From Streptomyces sp. NBC_00376 (GTDB lineage: Bacteria; Actinomycetota; Actinomycetes; Streptomycetales; Streptomycetaceae): a DNA stretch of 64,000 nt. This document shows positions 54,410 to 63,733 of this stretch, in pieces. The notes below the pieces were generated by a model. That model ran no database searches and had not been told where the DNA came from. It worked only from the letters and a program-made list of their open reading frames with translations. The position numbers and the translations under genes are program-made. Location: the NCBI RefSeq assembly GCF_036077095.1, contig NZ_CP107960.1:4588001-4652000 (forward strand), given 5' to 3'. Each line of letters begins with the position of its first letter. Position 1 is the first letter of the stretch.

Positions 54410-54549
54410 GTCATCGAACGTACCTGGTCCGGGCCGGTGCGGTCAGGGGGCCTGGGGAACCTGCCCGCCATTGCCGCCGAGCTGTGACATCCCCTAGGGG
54501 AACCCCGGGGGGACAGCCCCAGGGCGGCGGGGCGGCCGGGTACGGAAAG

Positions 54550-54594
54550 CGGAAGCGGCCGGTCCCGCCCCCTGGGCAGGTCCGGCCGCTTCCG
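54550..54594 (-). terminator. terminator of the Fe-S oxidoreductase gene
   Basis: CGGAAGCGGCCGG pairs perfectly with CCGGCCGCTTCCG over 13 bp around a 19-nt loop, 17 bp after the stop. Confidence 0.8.
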
Positions 54595-54611
54595 TCGTGC
54601 GGCTCGCCGGG

Positions 54612-56891
54612 TTACTTCACCGGCTCCGGCTCCGGCGCGTCCGCCGCCTCCGCCTCACCGGCCGGGTCGGCCGGGGTCTTCACGGAGTCCAGCAGCAGTT
54701 GCGACACGTCGACCACCTGGATCGACTCCTTGGCCTTGCCGTCGTTCTTCTTGCCGTTGACCGAGTCGGTCAGCATGACCAGGCAGAACGGGCAGGCGGT
54801 GGAGACGATGTCGGGGTTGAGGGACAGAGCCTCGTCGACGCGCTCGTTGTTGATGCGCTTGCCGATCCGCTCCTCCATCCACATCCGGGCACCACCGGCG
54901 CCGCAGCAGAAGCCGCGCTCCTTGTGGCGGTGCATCTCCTCGTTCCGGAGGCCCGGGACCTTCGCGATGATCTCGCGCGGCGGGGTGTAGATCTTGTTGT
55001 GACGGCCCAGGTAGCACGGGTCGTGGTACGTGATCAGGCCCTCGACCGGGGTCACCGGAATCAGCTTGCCCTCGTCGATGAGGTGCTGGAGCAGCTGGGT
55101 GTGGTGGATGACCTCGTACTCGCCGCCGAGCTGCGGGTACTCGTTGGCGATGGTGTTGAAGCAGTGCGGGCAGGTCGCGACGATCTTCTTCGCGGACTTG
55201 GCCTTCTTGGTCGAGTCGACCCCCTCTTCCTCGTCGAGGGATTCGCCGAACGCCATGTTCAGCATCGCGACGTTCTCCTGGCCGAGCTGCTGGAACAGCG
55301 GCTCGTTGCCCAGGCGGCGGGCGGAGTCACCGGTGCACTTCTCGTCGCCGCCCATGATCGCGAACTTGACGCCCGCGATGTGCAGCAGCTCCGCGAAGGC
55401 CTTGGTGGTCTTCTTCGCCCGGTCCTCCAGGGCGCCCGCGCAGCCGACCCAGTACAGGTAGTCGATCTCCGTGAGGTCCTCGACGTCCTTGCCGACGATC
55501 GGGACCTCGAAGTCGACCTCCTTGGTCCACTCGACGCGCTGCTTCTTCGCCAGGCCCCAGGGGTTGCCCTTCTTCTCCAGGTTCTTGAGCATCGTGCCCG
55601 CCTCGGACGGGAACGCGGACTCGATCATCACCTGGTAGCGGCGCATGTCGACGATGTGGTCGATGTGCTCGATGTCGACCGGGCACTGCTCCACGCATGC
55701 ACCGCAGGTGGTGCAGGACCACAGCACGTCCGGGTCGATGACGCCGTTCTCCTCGGCCGTGCCGATCAGCGGGCGCTCGGCCTCGGCGAGAGCGGCGGCC
55801 GGGACGTCCTTGAGCTGCTCCTCGGACGCCTTCTCGTTGCCTTCCATGTCCTTGCCGCCGCCGGCCAGCAGGTACGGGGCCTTGGCGTGCGCGTGGTCGC
55901 GCAGGGACATGATCAGGAGCTTGGGGGAGAGCGGCTTGCCGGTGTTCCAGGCGGGGCACTGCGACTGGCAGCGGCCGCACTCGGTGCAGGTGGAGAAGTC
56001 GAGCAGGCCCTTCCAGGAGAAGTGCTCGATCTGCGAGACGCCGTAGACGTCGTCCTCGCCCGGGTCCTCGAAGTCGATCTCCTTGCCGCCCGACGTCATC
56101 GGCAGCAGCTCGCCGAGCGAGGTCTCGCCCTTGGCGTTGCGCTTGAACCAGATGTTCGGGAAGGCCAGGAATCGGTGCCAGGCGACACCCATGTCCTGCT
56201 TCAGGGCGACCGTGATCATCCAGATGAAGGAGGTCGCGATCTTCAGGCCGGCGAAGAAGTAGGTGAGGTTCTGGAGGGTGGAGACGTCCATGCCCTCCAG
56301 CCAGTTGACGACCGGGTACGAGATGAAGAAGGAGGACTCGTAGCCGTCGACGTGGTGCTGCGCGCCTTCGAGGGCGTGCAGCATGAAGATGCAGACGCCG
56401 ACGATGAGGATGACGGCCTCGACGAAGTACGCCTGGCCGAAGTTGGACCCGGCGAAGCGGGACTTGCGGCCCGGCTTGCGCGGGTGGGCCAGCTGCCGGA
56501 TCACGATCAGGGTCAGGATGCCGAGCACGGTCATCGTGCCGATGAACTCGACGAAGACGTTGTACGGTGCCCAGTCGCCGATGATCGGCAGGAGCCAGTC
56601 GGCCTTGAAGAGCTGGCCGATGGCGTTGACGATCGTCAGCAGCAGCGAGAAGAAGCCCACCGCCACGAACCAGTGCGCGACACCGACGATGCCCCAGCGG
56701 TTCATCCGGGTATGGCCGAGAAACTCCCTGACCACGGTGACGGTGCGCTGTGCGGGTTCGTCCGTGCGGGTGCCGGCGGGCACGTTCTGGCCGAGCCGCA
56801 TGAAGTTGTAGATCTGCAGGAGGGCGCGGAGGAACAGGGCCACGCCGACCACGATCAGAACCAGCGACACGATGATCGCGGCGAGTTGCAT
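54612..56891 (-). CDS. membrane Fe-S oxidoreductase (HdrDE/GlpC-like fusion)
   Basis: 759 aa. The N-terminal ~250 residues carry about six membrane helices (cytochrome b-like HdrE/NarI type). Two 4Fe-4S motifs follow: CTECGRCQSQCP (about 310-321) and CTTCGACVEQCP (about 400-411). The C-terminal half has two CCG-type domains with cysteines in YWVGCAGA, TCPHCFNT, YHDPCYLG, GFCCGAGG and TACPFC. It probably passes electrons between the quinone pool and a soluble partner, as in ETF-linked oxidoreductases. GAGGAG precedes the ATG. A short acidic tail ends the protein. Confidence 0.92.
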   Translation of the reverse strand: MQLAAIIVSLVLIVVGVALFLRALLQIYNFMRLGQNVPAGTRTDEPAQRTVTVVREFLGHTRMNRWGIVGVAHWFVAVGFFSLLLTIVNAIGQLFKADWLLPIIGDWAPYNVFVEFIGTMTVLGILTLIVIRQLAHPRKPGRKSRFAGSNFGQAYFVEAVILIVGVCIFMLHALEGAQHHVDGYESSFFISYPVVNWLEGMDVSTLQNLTYFFAGLKIATSFIWMITVALKQDMGVAWHRFLAFPNIWFKRNAKGETSLGELLPMTSGGKEIDFEDPGEDDVYGVSQIEHFSWKGLLDFSTCTECGRCQSQCPAWNTGKPLSPKLLIMSLRDHAHAKAPYLLAGGGKDMEGNEKASEEQLKDVPAAALAEAERPLIGTAEENGVIDPDVLWSCTTCGACVEQCPVDIEHIDHIVDMRRYQVMIESAFPSEAGTMLKNLEKKGNPWGLAKKQRVEWTKEVDFEVPIVGKDVEDLTEIDYLYWVGCAGALEDRAKKTTKAFAELLHIAGVKFAIMGGDEKCTGDSARRLGNEPLFQQLGQENVAMLNMAFGESLDEEEGVDSTKKAKSAKKIVATCPHCFNTIANEYPQLGGEYEVIHHTQLLQHLIDEGKLIPVTPVEGLITYHDPCYLGRHNKIYTPPREIIAKVPGLRNEEMHRHKERGFCCGAGGARMWMEERIGKRINNERVDEALSLNPDIVSTACPFCLVMLTDSVNGKKNDGKAKESIQVVDVSQLLLDSVKTPADPAGEAEAADAPEPEPVK

Positions 56892-56998
56892 TTGGGGGCT
56901 CCTCGGGCCTGCGAGGGTGGGGAGGGTCGGATCCAGCGTCAATGAGACGAGTACTGCCGATTATCAGTGATCACAGTGCTTACTAAGCAGTAACTTAA

Positions 56999-57628
56999 TC
57001 AGTCTGTGCTGACAGTACCCACTTCTTCCGTCGTGCTGTAGCCGGACGGGCGGTGATCTGTGTCGCTCAGGCGTGCCCTTCCGCGCCGCGTGAGCCCGCG
57101 GGCCGCCTCGCGCAGCGGAGCGTGTACGGCCCTCGCCAGGATGGCCAGGTCCAGCCCCATCCCGTGGTGCTCGGCGTAGTGCTGGTCGAGGAGATCCGGC
57201 TCGTACCACGGCATTCCCGAGCGGGAGTGCACCTGTGCCAGGCCGGTGAGGCCGGGCTTCAACTCCTGCCGCCAGTGTGCCGCGGCGGGGTCGGCGTCGT
57301 CCGGGGCCAGGGGCTCCGGGCCGACCAGGGAGAGGTCTCCCCGCACGACGTACGGCAGCCGGGAGAGCAGGTCCAGCCGCAGGTGCCGGGTGCGCAGCGA
57401 GCGCAGCACGAAGACGTGGCCGTTCAGGCCGATCCGGGGCGAGCGGGTCAGCACGCCGCCGGGGGGTCTGCGCGCCGCGAGGGCGAGGGTGCCTGCGGCG
57501 AGCAGGGGGGAGGCCAGGGTCAGGAGGGCCGAGCCGAGGGTCACGTCCAGTACGCGCTTGACCGGCGGGCGCTCCCACTGTCGTACGCGTGCCCATGACC
57601 GCGCTCGTCCCCGTTTCTGTGTCTGCAT
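56999..57628 (-). CDS. sugar transferase (polyprenyl-phosphate type)
   Basis: 209 aa. The N-terminal membrane helix is VTLGSALLTLASPLLAAGTL. The catalytic part includes RSPRIGLNGHVFVLRSLRTR, then RLPYVVRGDLSLVGPEP and KPGLTGLAQVHSRSGMPWYE, the WcaJ/ExoY signature. It would transfer a sugar phosphate to a lipid carrier. It is short compared with full-length WcaJ and lacks the extra N-terminal helices. It sits alone upstream of the dnaK operon. Confidence 0.88.
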   Translation of the reverse strand: MQTQKRGRARSWARVRQWERPPVKRVLDVTLGSALLTLASPLLAAGTLALAARRPPGGVLTRSPRIGLNGHVFVLRSLRTRHLRLDLLSRLPYVVRGDLSLVGPEPLAPDDADPAAAHWRQELKPGLTGLAQVHSRSGMPWYEPDLLDQHYAEHHGMGLDLAILARAVHAPLREAARGLTRRGRARLSDTDHRPSGYSTTEEVGTVSTD

Positions 57629-57820
57629 CGTTCGCACCTGCCTGGGATCGCGGCGGATCGAATGCCGGTTTTGCGTGGCTCACGGCATTTTGTGACAGAA
57701 CGATCCCATGAGGCGATGATGGGGGCGGACTGCGCCGCCCGGGGGTCGGGGGGTGTCGTGCGTGGTCGGGGTGGCCGCCCGGCCGGGGAATCGTGGGCCG
57801 CGCGGGGTCTGTGCACGATA

Positions 57821-57841
57821 GTTGAGTCGCCACGACTCAGG
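57821..57841 (+). promoter_or_regulatory. HAIR-like HspR operator (upstream copy)
   Basis: GTTGAGT-N7-ACTCAGG matches the HAIR consensus with two changes and correct 7-nt spacing, 52 bp upstream of the perfect copy. Confidence 0.65.
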
Positions 57842-57845
57842 TCTG

Positions 57846-57893
57846 TTGACAGTGGGGCGGCGGTCGTGCATCCTTGAGTCAGATCCACTCAAG
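57846..57893 (+). promoter_or_regulatory. dnaK promoter with perfect HAIR operator
   Basis: TTGACA (57846-57851) and CATCCT (57869-57874) with 17-bp spacing form a housekeeping-type promoter. CTTGAGT-N7-ACTCAAG (57873-57893), the exact HspR operator consensus, overlaps the -10 region, so HspR binding would block initiation. Confidence 0.9.
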
Positions 57894-57915
57894 TAGTCAA
57901 GCTGGAGGAATTGAA

Positions 57916-59766
57916 ATGGCACGTGCGGTCGGCATCGACCTGGGCACGACTAACTCCGTCGTCAGCGTTCTCGAAGGCGGCGAGCCCACCGTCATCACCA
58001 ACGCAGAGGGCGCCAGGACCACGCCGTCCGTCGTCGCCTTCGCGAAGAACGGCGAGGTGCTGGTCGGCGAGGTCGCCAAGCGCCAGGCAGTGACCAACGT
58101 CGACAGGACGATCCGCTCGGTCAAGCGCCACATGGGCACCGACTGGAAGATCGACCTGGACGGCAAGAGCTTCAACCCGCAGCAGATGAGCGCCTTCATC
58201 CTGCAGAAGCTGAAGCGTGACGCCGAGTCGTACCTGGGTGAGAAGGTGACCGACGCGGTCATCACCGTCCCCGCGTACTTCAACGACTCCGAGCGTCAGG
58301 CGACCAAGGAGGCCGGCGAGATCGCGGGCCTGAACGTCCTGCGTATCGTCAACGAGCCGACCGCCGCCGCGCTGGCGTACGGGCTCGACAAGGACGACCA
58401 GACGATCCTCGTCTTCGACCTCGGTGGCGGCACCTTCGACGTGTCGCTCCTGGAGATCGGTGACGGCGTCGTCGAGGTGAAGGCCACCAACGGTGACAAC
58501 CACCTCGGTGGTGACGACTGGGACCAGCGCGTCGTCGACTACCTGGTGAAGCAGTTCGCCAACGGGCACGGCGTGGACCTGTCCAAGGACAAGATGGCTC
58601 TCCAGCGTCTGCGCGAGGCCGCGGAGAAGGCGAAGATCGAGCTCTCGTCCTCGACCGAGACCACGATCAACCTGCCCTACATCACGGCGTCCGCCGAGGG
58701 CCCGCTGCACCTGGACGAGAAGCTCACGCGCTCGCAGTTCCAGCAGCTCACGGCCGACCTCCTGGACCGCTGCAAGAGCCCGTTCCACAACGTCATCAAG
58801 GACGCGGGCATCCAGCTCTCCGAGATCGACCACGTCGTTCTTGTCGGTGGCTCCACCCGTATGCCGGCCGTCGCCGAGCTCGTCAAGGAGCTGACCGGTG
58901 GCCAGGAGGCCAACAAGGGTGTGAACCCGGACGAGGTCGTCGCCATCGGCGCCTCGCTCCAGGCCGGTGTCCTCAAGGGTGAGGTCAAGGACGTACTGCT
59001 CCTCGACGTCACCCCGCTGTCCCTCGGTATCGAGACCAAGGGCGGCATCATGACCAAGCTCATCGAGCGCAACACCACGATCCCGACCAAGCGGTCCGAG
59101 ATCTTCACGACGGCCGAGGACAACCAGCCGTCCGTGCAGATCCAGGTCTACCAGGGCGAGCGCGAGATCGCGGCGTACAACAAGAAGCTCGGGATGTTCG
59201 AGCTGACCGGCCTGCCGCCGGCCCCGCGTGGCGTCCCGCAGATCGAGGTCGCGTTCGACATCGACGCGAACGGCATCATGCACGTCGCCGCCAAGGACCT
59301 CGGCACCGGCAAGGAGCAGAAGATGACCGTCACCGGCGGCTCCTCGCTGCCGAAGGACGAGGTCAACCGGATGCGTGAGGAGGCCGAGCAGTACGCGGAG
59401 GAGGACCACCGCCGCCGCGAGGCCGCCGAGTCGCGCAACCAGGGCGAGCAGCTCGTCTACCAGACGGAGAAGTTCCTCAAGGACAACGAGGACAAGGTCC
59501 CCGCTGACGTGAAGACGGAGGTGGAGACCGCGCTCACCGAGCTGAAGGAGAAGCTCAAGGGCGAGGACACCGCCGAGATCCGTACCGCCACCGAGAAGGT
59601 CGCGGCCGTCTCGCAGAAGCTCGGCCAGGCGATGTACGCCAACGCCCAGGCCGACGGCGCCCCGCAGGGCGACCCGCAGCCGGGTGCCCAGGCCAAGGCC
59701 GACGACGACGTCGTCGACGCCGAGATCGTGGACGACGAGAAGGACGCCAAGGGCGGTGCGGTGTGA
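57916..59766 (+). CDS. dnaK: chaperone DnaK (Hsp70)
   Basis: 616 aa. The ATPase domain starts [20 protein letters not shown], with phosphate motifs [20 protein letters not shown] and [20 protein letters not shown]. The peptide-binding domain contains [20 protein letters not shown], and the acidic C-terminal tail ends in [21 protein letters not shown] lies upstream of the ATG. DnaK folds proteins with DnaJ and GrpE, and acts as the HspR co-repressor in Streptomyces. The stop overlaps the grpE start (GTGA). Confidence 0.99.
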   Translation: MARAVGIDLGTTNSVVSVLEGGEPTVITNAEGARTTPSVVAFAKNGEVLVGEVAKRQAVTNVDRTIRSVKRHMGTDWKIDLDGKSFNPQQMSAFILQKLKRDAESYLGEKVTDAVITVPAYFNDSERQATKEAGEIAGLNVLRIVNEPTAAALAYGLDKDDQTILVFDLGGGTFDVSLLEIGDGVVEVKATNGDNHLGGDDWDQRVVDYLVKQFANGHGVDLSKDKMALQRLREAAEKAKIELSSSTETTINLPYITASAEGPLHLDEKLTRSQFQQLTADLLDRCKSPFHNVIKDAGIQLSEIDHVVLVGGSTRMPAVAELVKELTGGQEANKGVNPDEVVAIGASLQAGVLKGEVKDVLLLDVTPLSLGIETKGGIMTKLIERNTTIPTKRSEIFTTAEDNQPSVQIQVYQGEREIAAYNKKLGMFELTGLPPAPRGVPQIEVAFDIDANGIMHVAAKDLGTGKEQKMTVTGGSSLPKDEVNRMREEAEQYAEEDHRRREAAESRNQGEQLVYQTEKFLKDNEDKVPADVKTEVETALTELKEKLKGEDTAEIRTATEKVAAVSQKLGQAMYANAQADGAPQGDPQPGAQAKADDDVVDAEIVDDEKDAKGGAV

Positions 59767-60416
59767 CCGAGGAGACCCCGGGTTTCGAGGAGAAGCCCGA
59801 CGTCCCCTCCGGCGCCACCCCTGACGGAGCTGAGCCGAAGGACGCCTCTTCCTCCTCTTCGGAGGAGGGGGCGGCCCCGGCCGGGGACGCAGTACAGACA
59901 GTCGGCCTGACGGCCCAGCTGGACCAGGTCCGCACCGCGCTCAACGAGCGCACGGGCGACCTCCAGCGGCTCCAGGCCGAGTACCAGAACTATCGCCGCC
60001 GCGTCGAGCGGGACCGGGCCACGGTCAAGGAGATCGCGGTCGCGGGTCTCCTGTCCGAGCTCCTGCCCGTGCTCGACGACGTCGGCCGGGCCCGGGACCA
60101 CGGCGAGCTCGTGGGCGGGTTCAAGTCGGTGGCCGAATCCCTGGAGACGGTCGTCGCCAAGCTGGGCCTGCAGCAGTTCGGCAAGGAGGGCGAGCCCTTC
60201 GACCCGACGATCCACGAAGCCCTGATGCACTCGTACGCGCCGGATGTCACCGAGACGACCTGCGTGGCGATCCTGCAGCCGGGGTATCGGATCGGCGAGC
60301 GCACCATCCGCCCCGCGCGGGTGGCGGTGGCCGAACCCCAGCCGGGTGCGACACCGGCCGCAACGAAGGAAGAGAAGGCAACCGACGAGGAGAGCGGTGG
60401 CACCGAGGAGGTCTGA
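59763..60416 (+). CDS. grpE: nucleotide exchange factor GrpE
   Basis: 217 aa. An acidic, Ser-rich N-tail (about 1-45) precedes the long helix ([20 protein letters not shown]) and the head domain with [20 protein letters not shown], then [20 protein letters not shown]. It releases ADP from DnaK. The GTG start overlaps the dnaK stop by 4 bp. A 94-bp gap follows before dnaJ. Confidence 0.98.
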   Translation: MTEETPGFEEKPDVPSGATPDGAEPKDASSSSSEEGAAPAGDAVQTVGLTAQLDQVRTALNERTGDLQRLQAEYQNYRRRVERDRATVKEIAVAGLLSELLPVLDDVGRARDHGELVGGFKSVAESLETVVAKLGLQQFGKEGEPFDPTIHEALMHSYAPDVTETTCVAILQPGYRIGERTIRPARVAVAEPQPGATPAATKEEKATDEESGGTEEV

Positions 60417-60509
60417 CATTCCGTCCGACCACCTCGCGGCCCACCGCCCGGCCATGCGACCGGCCAGCGGGCCGGTCGCATGGCCGATCGTCCGGAAGGA
60501 GGGACGTCG

Positions 60510-61694
60510 ATGAGCACGAAGGACTTCGTCGAGAAGGACTACTACAAGGTCCTCGGCGTCCCCAAGGACGCCACCGACGCCGAGATCAAGAAGGCGTACC
60601 GGAAGCTCGCCCGCGAGTTCCACCCGGACGCCAACAAGGGCGACGACAAGGCCGAGGAGCGCTTCAAGGAGATCTCCGAGGCGAACGACGTCCTCGGTGA
60701 CAGCAAGAAGCGCAAGGAGTACGACGAGGCACGCGCCCTCTTCGGCAACGGCGGCTTCCGGGCCGGACCCGGCGGTGCGGGAGGCAACTTCAACTTCGAC
60801 CTCGGCGACCTCTTCGGAGGCGCCCAGGGCGGGGGCCAGGGCGGCGCGGCCGGCGGTTTCGGCGGCGGCGGTCTGGGCGATGTCTTCGGCGGCCTGTTCA
60901 ACCGGGGCGGTACGGGGACACGGGTGCAGCCGCGTCGCGGCCAGGACATCGAGTCCGAGGTGACGCTCAGCTTCACCGAGGCCGTCGAGGGGGCCACGGT
61001 CCCGCTGCGGATGTCCAGCCAGGCGCCCTGCAAGGCGTGTTCCGGCACCGGCGACAAGAACGGCACCCCCAGGGTCTGCCAGACCTGCCTCGGCACCGGC
61101 CAGGTCTCGCGCGGCACCGGCGGCGGCTTCTCGCTCACCGACCCCTGCGTGGACTGCAAGGGCCGGGGCCTCATCGCCCAGGACCCGTGCGATGTCTGCA
61201 AGGGCAGCGGACGGGCGAAGTCCTCCAAGACCATGCAGGTCAGGATTCCGGCGGGCGTCTCGGACAACCAGCGGATCCGGCTGCGCGGCAAGGGCGGTCC
61301 GGGCGAGCGCGGCGGACCGGACGGCGATCTGTACGTCGTGGTCCACGTCGACGCCCACCCGGTCTTCGGCCGCAGGGGCGACAACCTCACGGTCACCGTG
61401 CCCGTCGACTTCACGGAGGCGGCGCTCGGCGGCGAGGTGAAGGTGCCCACGCTCGGCGGCCCGGCGGTCACGCTGAAACTGCCCCCGGGCACTCCCAACG
61501 GGCGCACGATGCGCGCCCGCGGCAAGGGCGCCGTACGCAAGGACGGCACCCGGGGCGACCTGCTGGTCACCGTCGAGGTGAAGGTGCCGGGCGACCTCAG
61601 CAACGAGGCCAGGGACGCCCTGGAGGCCTACCGGAAGGCGACCGCGGGCCAGGACCCGCGGGCGGAGCTGTTCCAGGCAGCGAAGGGAGCTTGA
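60510..61694 (+). CDS. dnaJ: co-chaperone DnaJ
   Basis: 394 aa. The J domain carries HPD in EFHPDANKGDD, followed by a Gly/Phe-rich linker. Four zinc motifs are CKACSGTG, CQTCLGTG, CVDCKGRG and CDVCKGSG. The C-terminal substrate-binding region follows, with GDLYVVVHVDAHPVFGRRGD. GGAGGG lies before the ATG. It stimulates DnaK ATPase and binds unfolded clients. Confidence 0.99.
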   Translation: MSTKDFVEKDYYKVLGVPKDATDAEIKKAYRKLAREFHPDANKGDDKAEERFKEISEANDVLGDSKKRKEYDEARALFGNGGFRAGPGGAGGNFNFDLGDLFGGAQGGGQGGAAGGFGGGGLGDVFGGLFNRGGTGTRVQPRRGQDIESEVTLSFTEAVEGATVPLRMSSQAPCKACSGTGDKNGTPRVCQTCLGTGQVSRGTGGGFSLTDPCVDCKGRGLIAQDPCDVCKGSGRAKSSKTMQVRIPAGVSDNQRIRLRGKGGPGERGGPDGDLYVVVHVDAHPVFGRRGDNLTVTVPVDFTEAALGGEVKVPTLGGPAVTLKLPPGTPNGRTMRARGKGAVRKDGTRGDLLVTVEVKVPGDLSNEARDALEAYRKATAGQDPRAELFQAAKGA

Positions 61695-61695
61695 G

Positions 61696-62142
61696 GTGGA
61701 CGGCCGACGACGCAATCCGTACGAACTGACCGATGAATCCCCGGTGTACGTGATCTCGATCGCGGCCCAGCTCTCGGGCCTGCACCCGCAGACACTGCGC
61801 CAGTACGACCGTCTCGGCCTCGTCTCGCCCGACCGCACGGCCGGGCGCGGCAGGCGCTACTCGGCCCGCGACATCGAGCTGTTGCGCACCGTGCAGCAGC
61901 TGTCGCAGGACGAGGGCATCAACCTCGCCGGCATCAAGCGCATCATCGAGCTGGAGAACCAGGTTGCCGCGCTCCAGCAGCGCGTCGCCGAGCTCTCGGC
62001 GGCGGTGGACGGCGCGGCACAGGCGATGCAGCAGCGCGAGGCCCAGGTGCACGCCTCGTACCGGCGCGATCTGGTGCCCTATCAGGACGTGCAGCAGACC
62101 AGCGCGCTGGTGGTCTGGCGGCCGAAGCGGCCGAAGGACTGA
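61696..62142 (+). CDS. hspR: heat-shock repressor HspR (MerR family)
   Basis: 148 aa. The HTH is PVYVISIAAQLSGLHPQTLR, then QYDRLGLVSPDRTAGRGRRY, followed by a coiled coil (ELENQVAALQQRVAELSAAV). It starts one base after the dnaJ stop. HspR binds the HAIR sites upstream of dnaK, and DnaK-bound HspR represses its own operon. Confidence 0.98.
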   Translation: MDGRRRNPYELTDESPVYVISIAAQLSGLHPQTLRQYDRLGLVSPDRTAGRGRRYSARDIELLRTVQQLSQDEGINLAGIKRIIELENQVAALQQRVAELSAAVDGAAQAMQQREAQVHASYRRDLVPYQDVQQTSALVVWRPKRPKD

Positions 62143-62153
62143 GCGCAGGCCTC

Positions 62154-62195
62154 AAGGGCCGGGGAGGCGGCTTACGGGCCGGTTCCCCGGCCCTT
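62154..62195 (+). terminator. dnaK-operon terminator
   Basis: AAGGGCCGGGGA pairs perfectly with TCCCCGGCCCTT over 12 bp around an 18-nt loop, 12 bp after the hspR stop. Confidence 0.85.
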
Positions 62196-62243
62196 TGCCG
62201 TACGCCGCCGCGAAGCGGTGAAGCCGTTCGCGGGGCGGGGCCC

Positions 62244-63230
62244 TCAGCGCTGTTCCTCCTCCAGCATCCCCGACCGTGCTATCAGATAGCCGAGCTGGGC
62301 CCGGCTGTTGCTGCCGAGCGCGGCGGCGAGCTTGGCGACGTGGGCCCGGCAGGTGCGGACGTTCATGCCGAGGCGGCGGGCGATGGAGTCGTCCACATGG
62401 CCCTCCACGAGGAGCTGGGCGATGGAGCGCTGCACCCCGCTGATGCCCAGGGAGGTCGGTTCGTACTTGACCTCCTCCCGCAGCGGAGCCGCTCTGGTCC
62501 AGAGCTGCTCGAACACGTTGGCCAGGTACTGCACGAGCCCGGGGTGGCGGAGTTCCAGGGCGACTTGGTCGTCGTCACTGGCAGGGATGAAGGCGACGGC
62601 CCGGTCGAACACGATCAGGCGGCCGATGAGCTCTTCGAGCGTGCGTATCTCCACGTTGCCGTCGGTCATGCGTTCCGCGTACGCGAGTGTGCTGGGGCTG
62701 TGGCGCGCGGTGTGCTGGTAGAGGGTGCGCATGCCGACGCCGCGGTGGATCACGGACAGGCCGCGTTCCAGTGACTTGCTGAGACGATGCTCGGTCCGGC
62801 CGCCGCCGGGCTGGACGGTGAGCACTTCGGTGCGGCACTCTGCGGTGGCGAGATCGAGGGCCGCGTTGATCCGGTTCCCGCCCTCCAGCACGGTGATGGC
62901 GTGGGTGCTGGGCGGCCCCAGAGTGCTGATGTCCATGAACGGCTCGAACGATTCAGTCAGTTCGACCGAGTGCCGGCGCCGTTCCAGGATCTCGCGCTCG
63001 ATGGGATACAGATGTTGTGCGAGAGCGGTGGTCGGTGGAACGGGCCGGAGCCAGGCCGGGTCGTCCGGATCGGGATGCAGTAGCGCGAACTCCATCAGGC
63101 AGGGCGCCGGTTCCACTTCGGCGCGGGCGATGCGTCCCAGCCGCAAAGCGCTGGCGTAAAGGCGTGCTCCCGCGTCGCACAGTTCGGTGATCCCATGAGA
63201 ATGTGTCGGCTTTGTGTTGCTTGTGGTCAT
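62244..63230 (-). CDS. LuxR-type transcriptional regulator
   Basis: 328 aa. The C-terminal ~65 residues form a LuxR HTH (VQRSIAQLLVEGHVDDSIAR, then RLGMNVRTCRAHVAKLAAAL). Residues 1-250 form an uncharacterised helical/PLD-like sensor region (STHAITVLEGGNRINAALDL, then VLTVQPGGGRTEHRLSKSLE). It has no receiver domain and no phosphoacceptor Asp. GGGGG lies before the ATG. It is divergent from the DIGW-repeat gene with 110 bp between them, so it is the likely regulator of that gene. Confidence 0.88.
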   Translation of the reverse strand: MTTSNTKPTHSHGITELCDAGARLYASALRLGRIARAEVEPAPCLMEFALLHPDPDDPAWLRPVPPTTALAQHLYPIEREILERRRHSVELTESFEPFMDISTLGPPSTHAITVLEGGNRINAALDLATAECRTEVLTVQPGGGRTEHRLSKSLERGLSVIHRGVGMRTLYQHTARHSPSTLAYAERMTDGNVEIRTLEELIGRLIVFDRAVAFIPASDDDQVALELRHPGLVQYLANVFEQLWTRAAPLREEVKYEPTSLGISGVQRSIAQLLVEGHVDDSIARRLGMNVRTCRAHVAKLAAALGSNSRAQLGYLIARSGMLEEEQR

Positions 63231-63340
63231 ATCGTCACCCCCCAGGTTCCTGAACATGCAAGAACATGATGCATCTACGCGGTGGTGCTTGCGTGCCCAG
63301 GTGAGACATCGTCTTAGGTGCGGGGGAGAAGAATCCACAA

Positions 63341-63733
63341 GTGAGGACGAAGCCGACTATGTATAAGCGAATGCATCGCTCGGCGCTTGCCGTCTCGTTC
63401 GTCGCGGCCCTGGGGATCGGGCTGCTGGGCGGCAGCGACATTGGCTGGAGCGAGGACAGCGTTGCCGGTGGCGACATCGGGTGGGCCGTCCAGGCCGCAG
63501 CCGACGGTGACATCGGCTGGCCGGTCGCGCCTGCCAAGTCGTCCGACATCGGGTGGGTCGTCCAGGCCTCGGCCGACGGTGACATCGGCTGGCCGGTCGC
63601 ACCTTCCAAGTCGTCCGACATCGGTTGGGTCTCGCCCGCCAAGTCGTCCGACATCGGTTGGGTCTCGCCCACCGACATCGGCTGGGTCTCGCCCACCGGT
63701 ACCGGATCCGCCACGGCCCGCACAGGCGCATGA
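63341..63733 (+). CDS. exported DIGW-repeat peptide
   Basis: 130 aa. A basic N-terminus (MRTKPTMYKRMHRS) and a hydrophobic segment ALAVSFVAALGIGLLGG form a signal peptide or membrane anchor. Eight DIGW motifs follow at residues 33, 45, 57, 69, 81, 93, 104 and 112; the first six have an exact 12-residue period. Links between them are Val/Ala/Pro/Ser-rich with Lys. No Cys is present. The GTG start is used; ATG 63359 and 63371 are alternatives that keep the hydrophobic segment. The stop overlaps the next gene (ATGA). I know of no described family; it looks like a multi-core precursor or repeat surface peptide. Confidence 0.8.
   Translation: MRTKPTMYKRMHRSALAVSFVAALGIGLLGGSDIGWSEDSVAGGDIGWAVQAAADGDIGWPVAPAKSSDIGWVVQASADGDIGWPVAPSKSSDIGWVSPAKSSDIGWVSPTDIGWVSPTGTGSATARTGA
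63437..63685 (+). repeat. 36-bp-period coding repeat (DIGW units)
   Basis: The GACATCGGNTGG motif recurs eight times, and a longer ~60-bp block is nearly identical in two consecutive copies (about 63507-63570 and 63579-63642), indicating recent expansion by unequal exchange. Confidence 0.9.
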
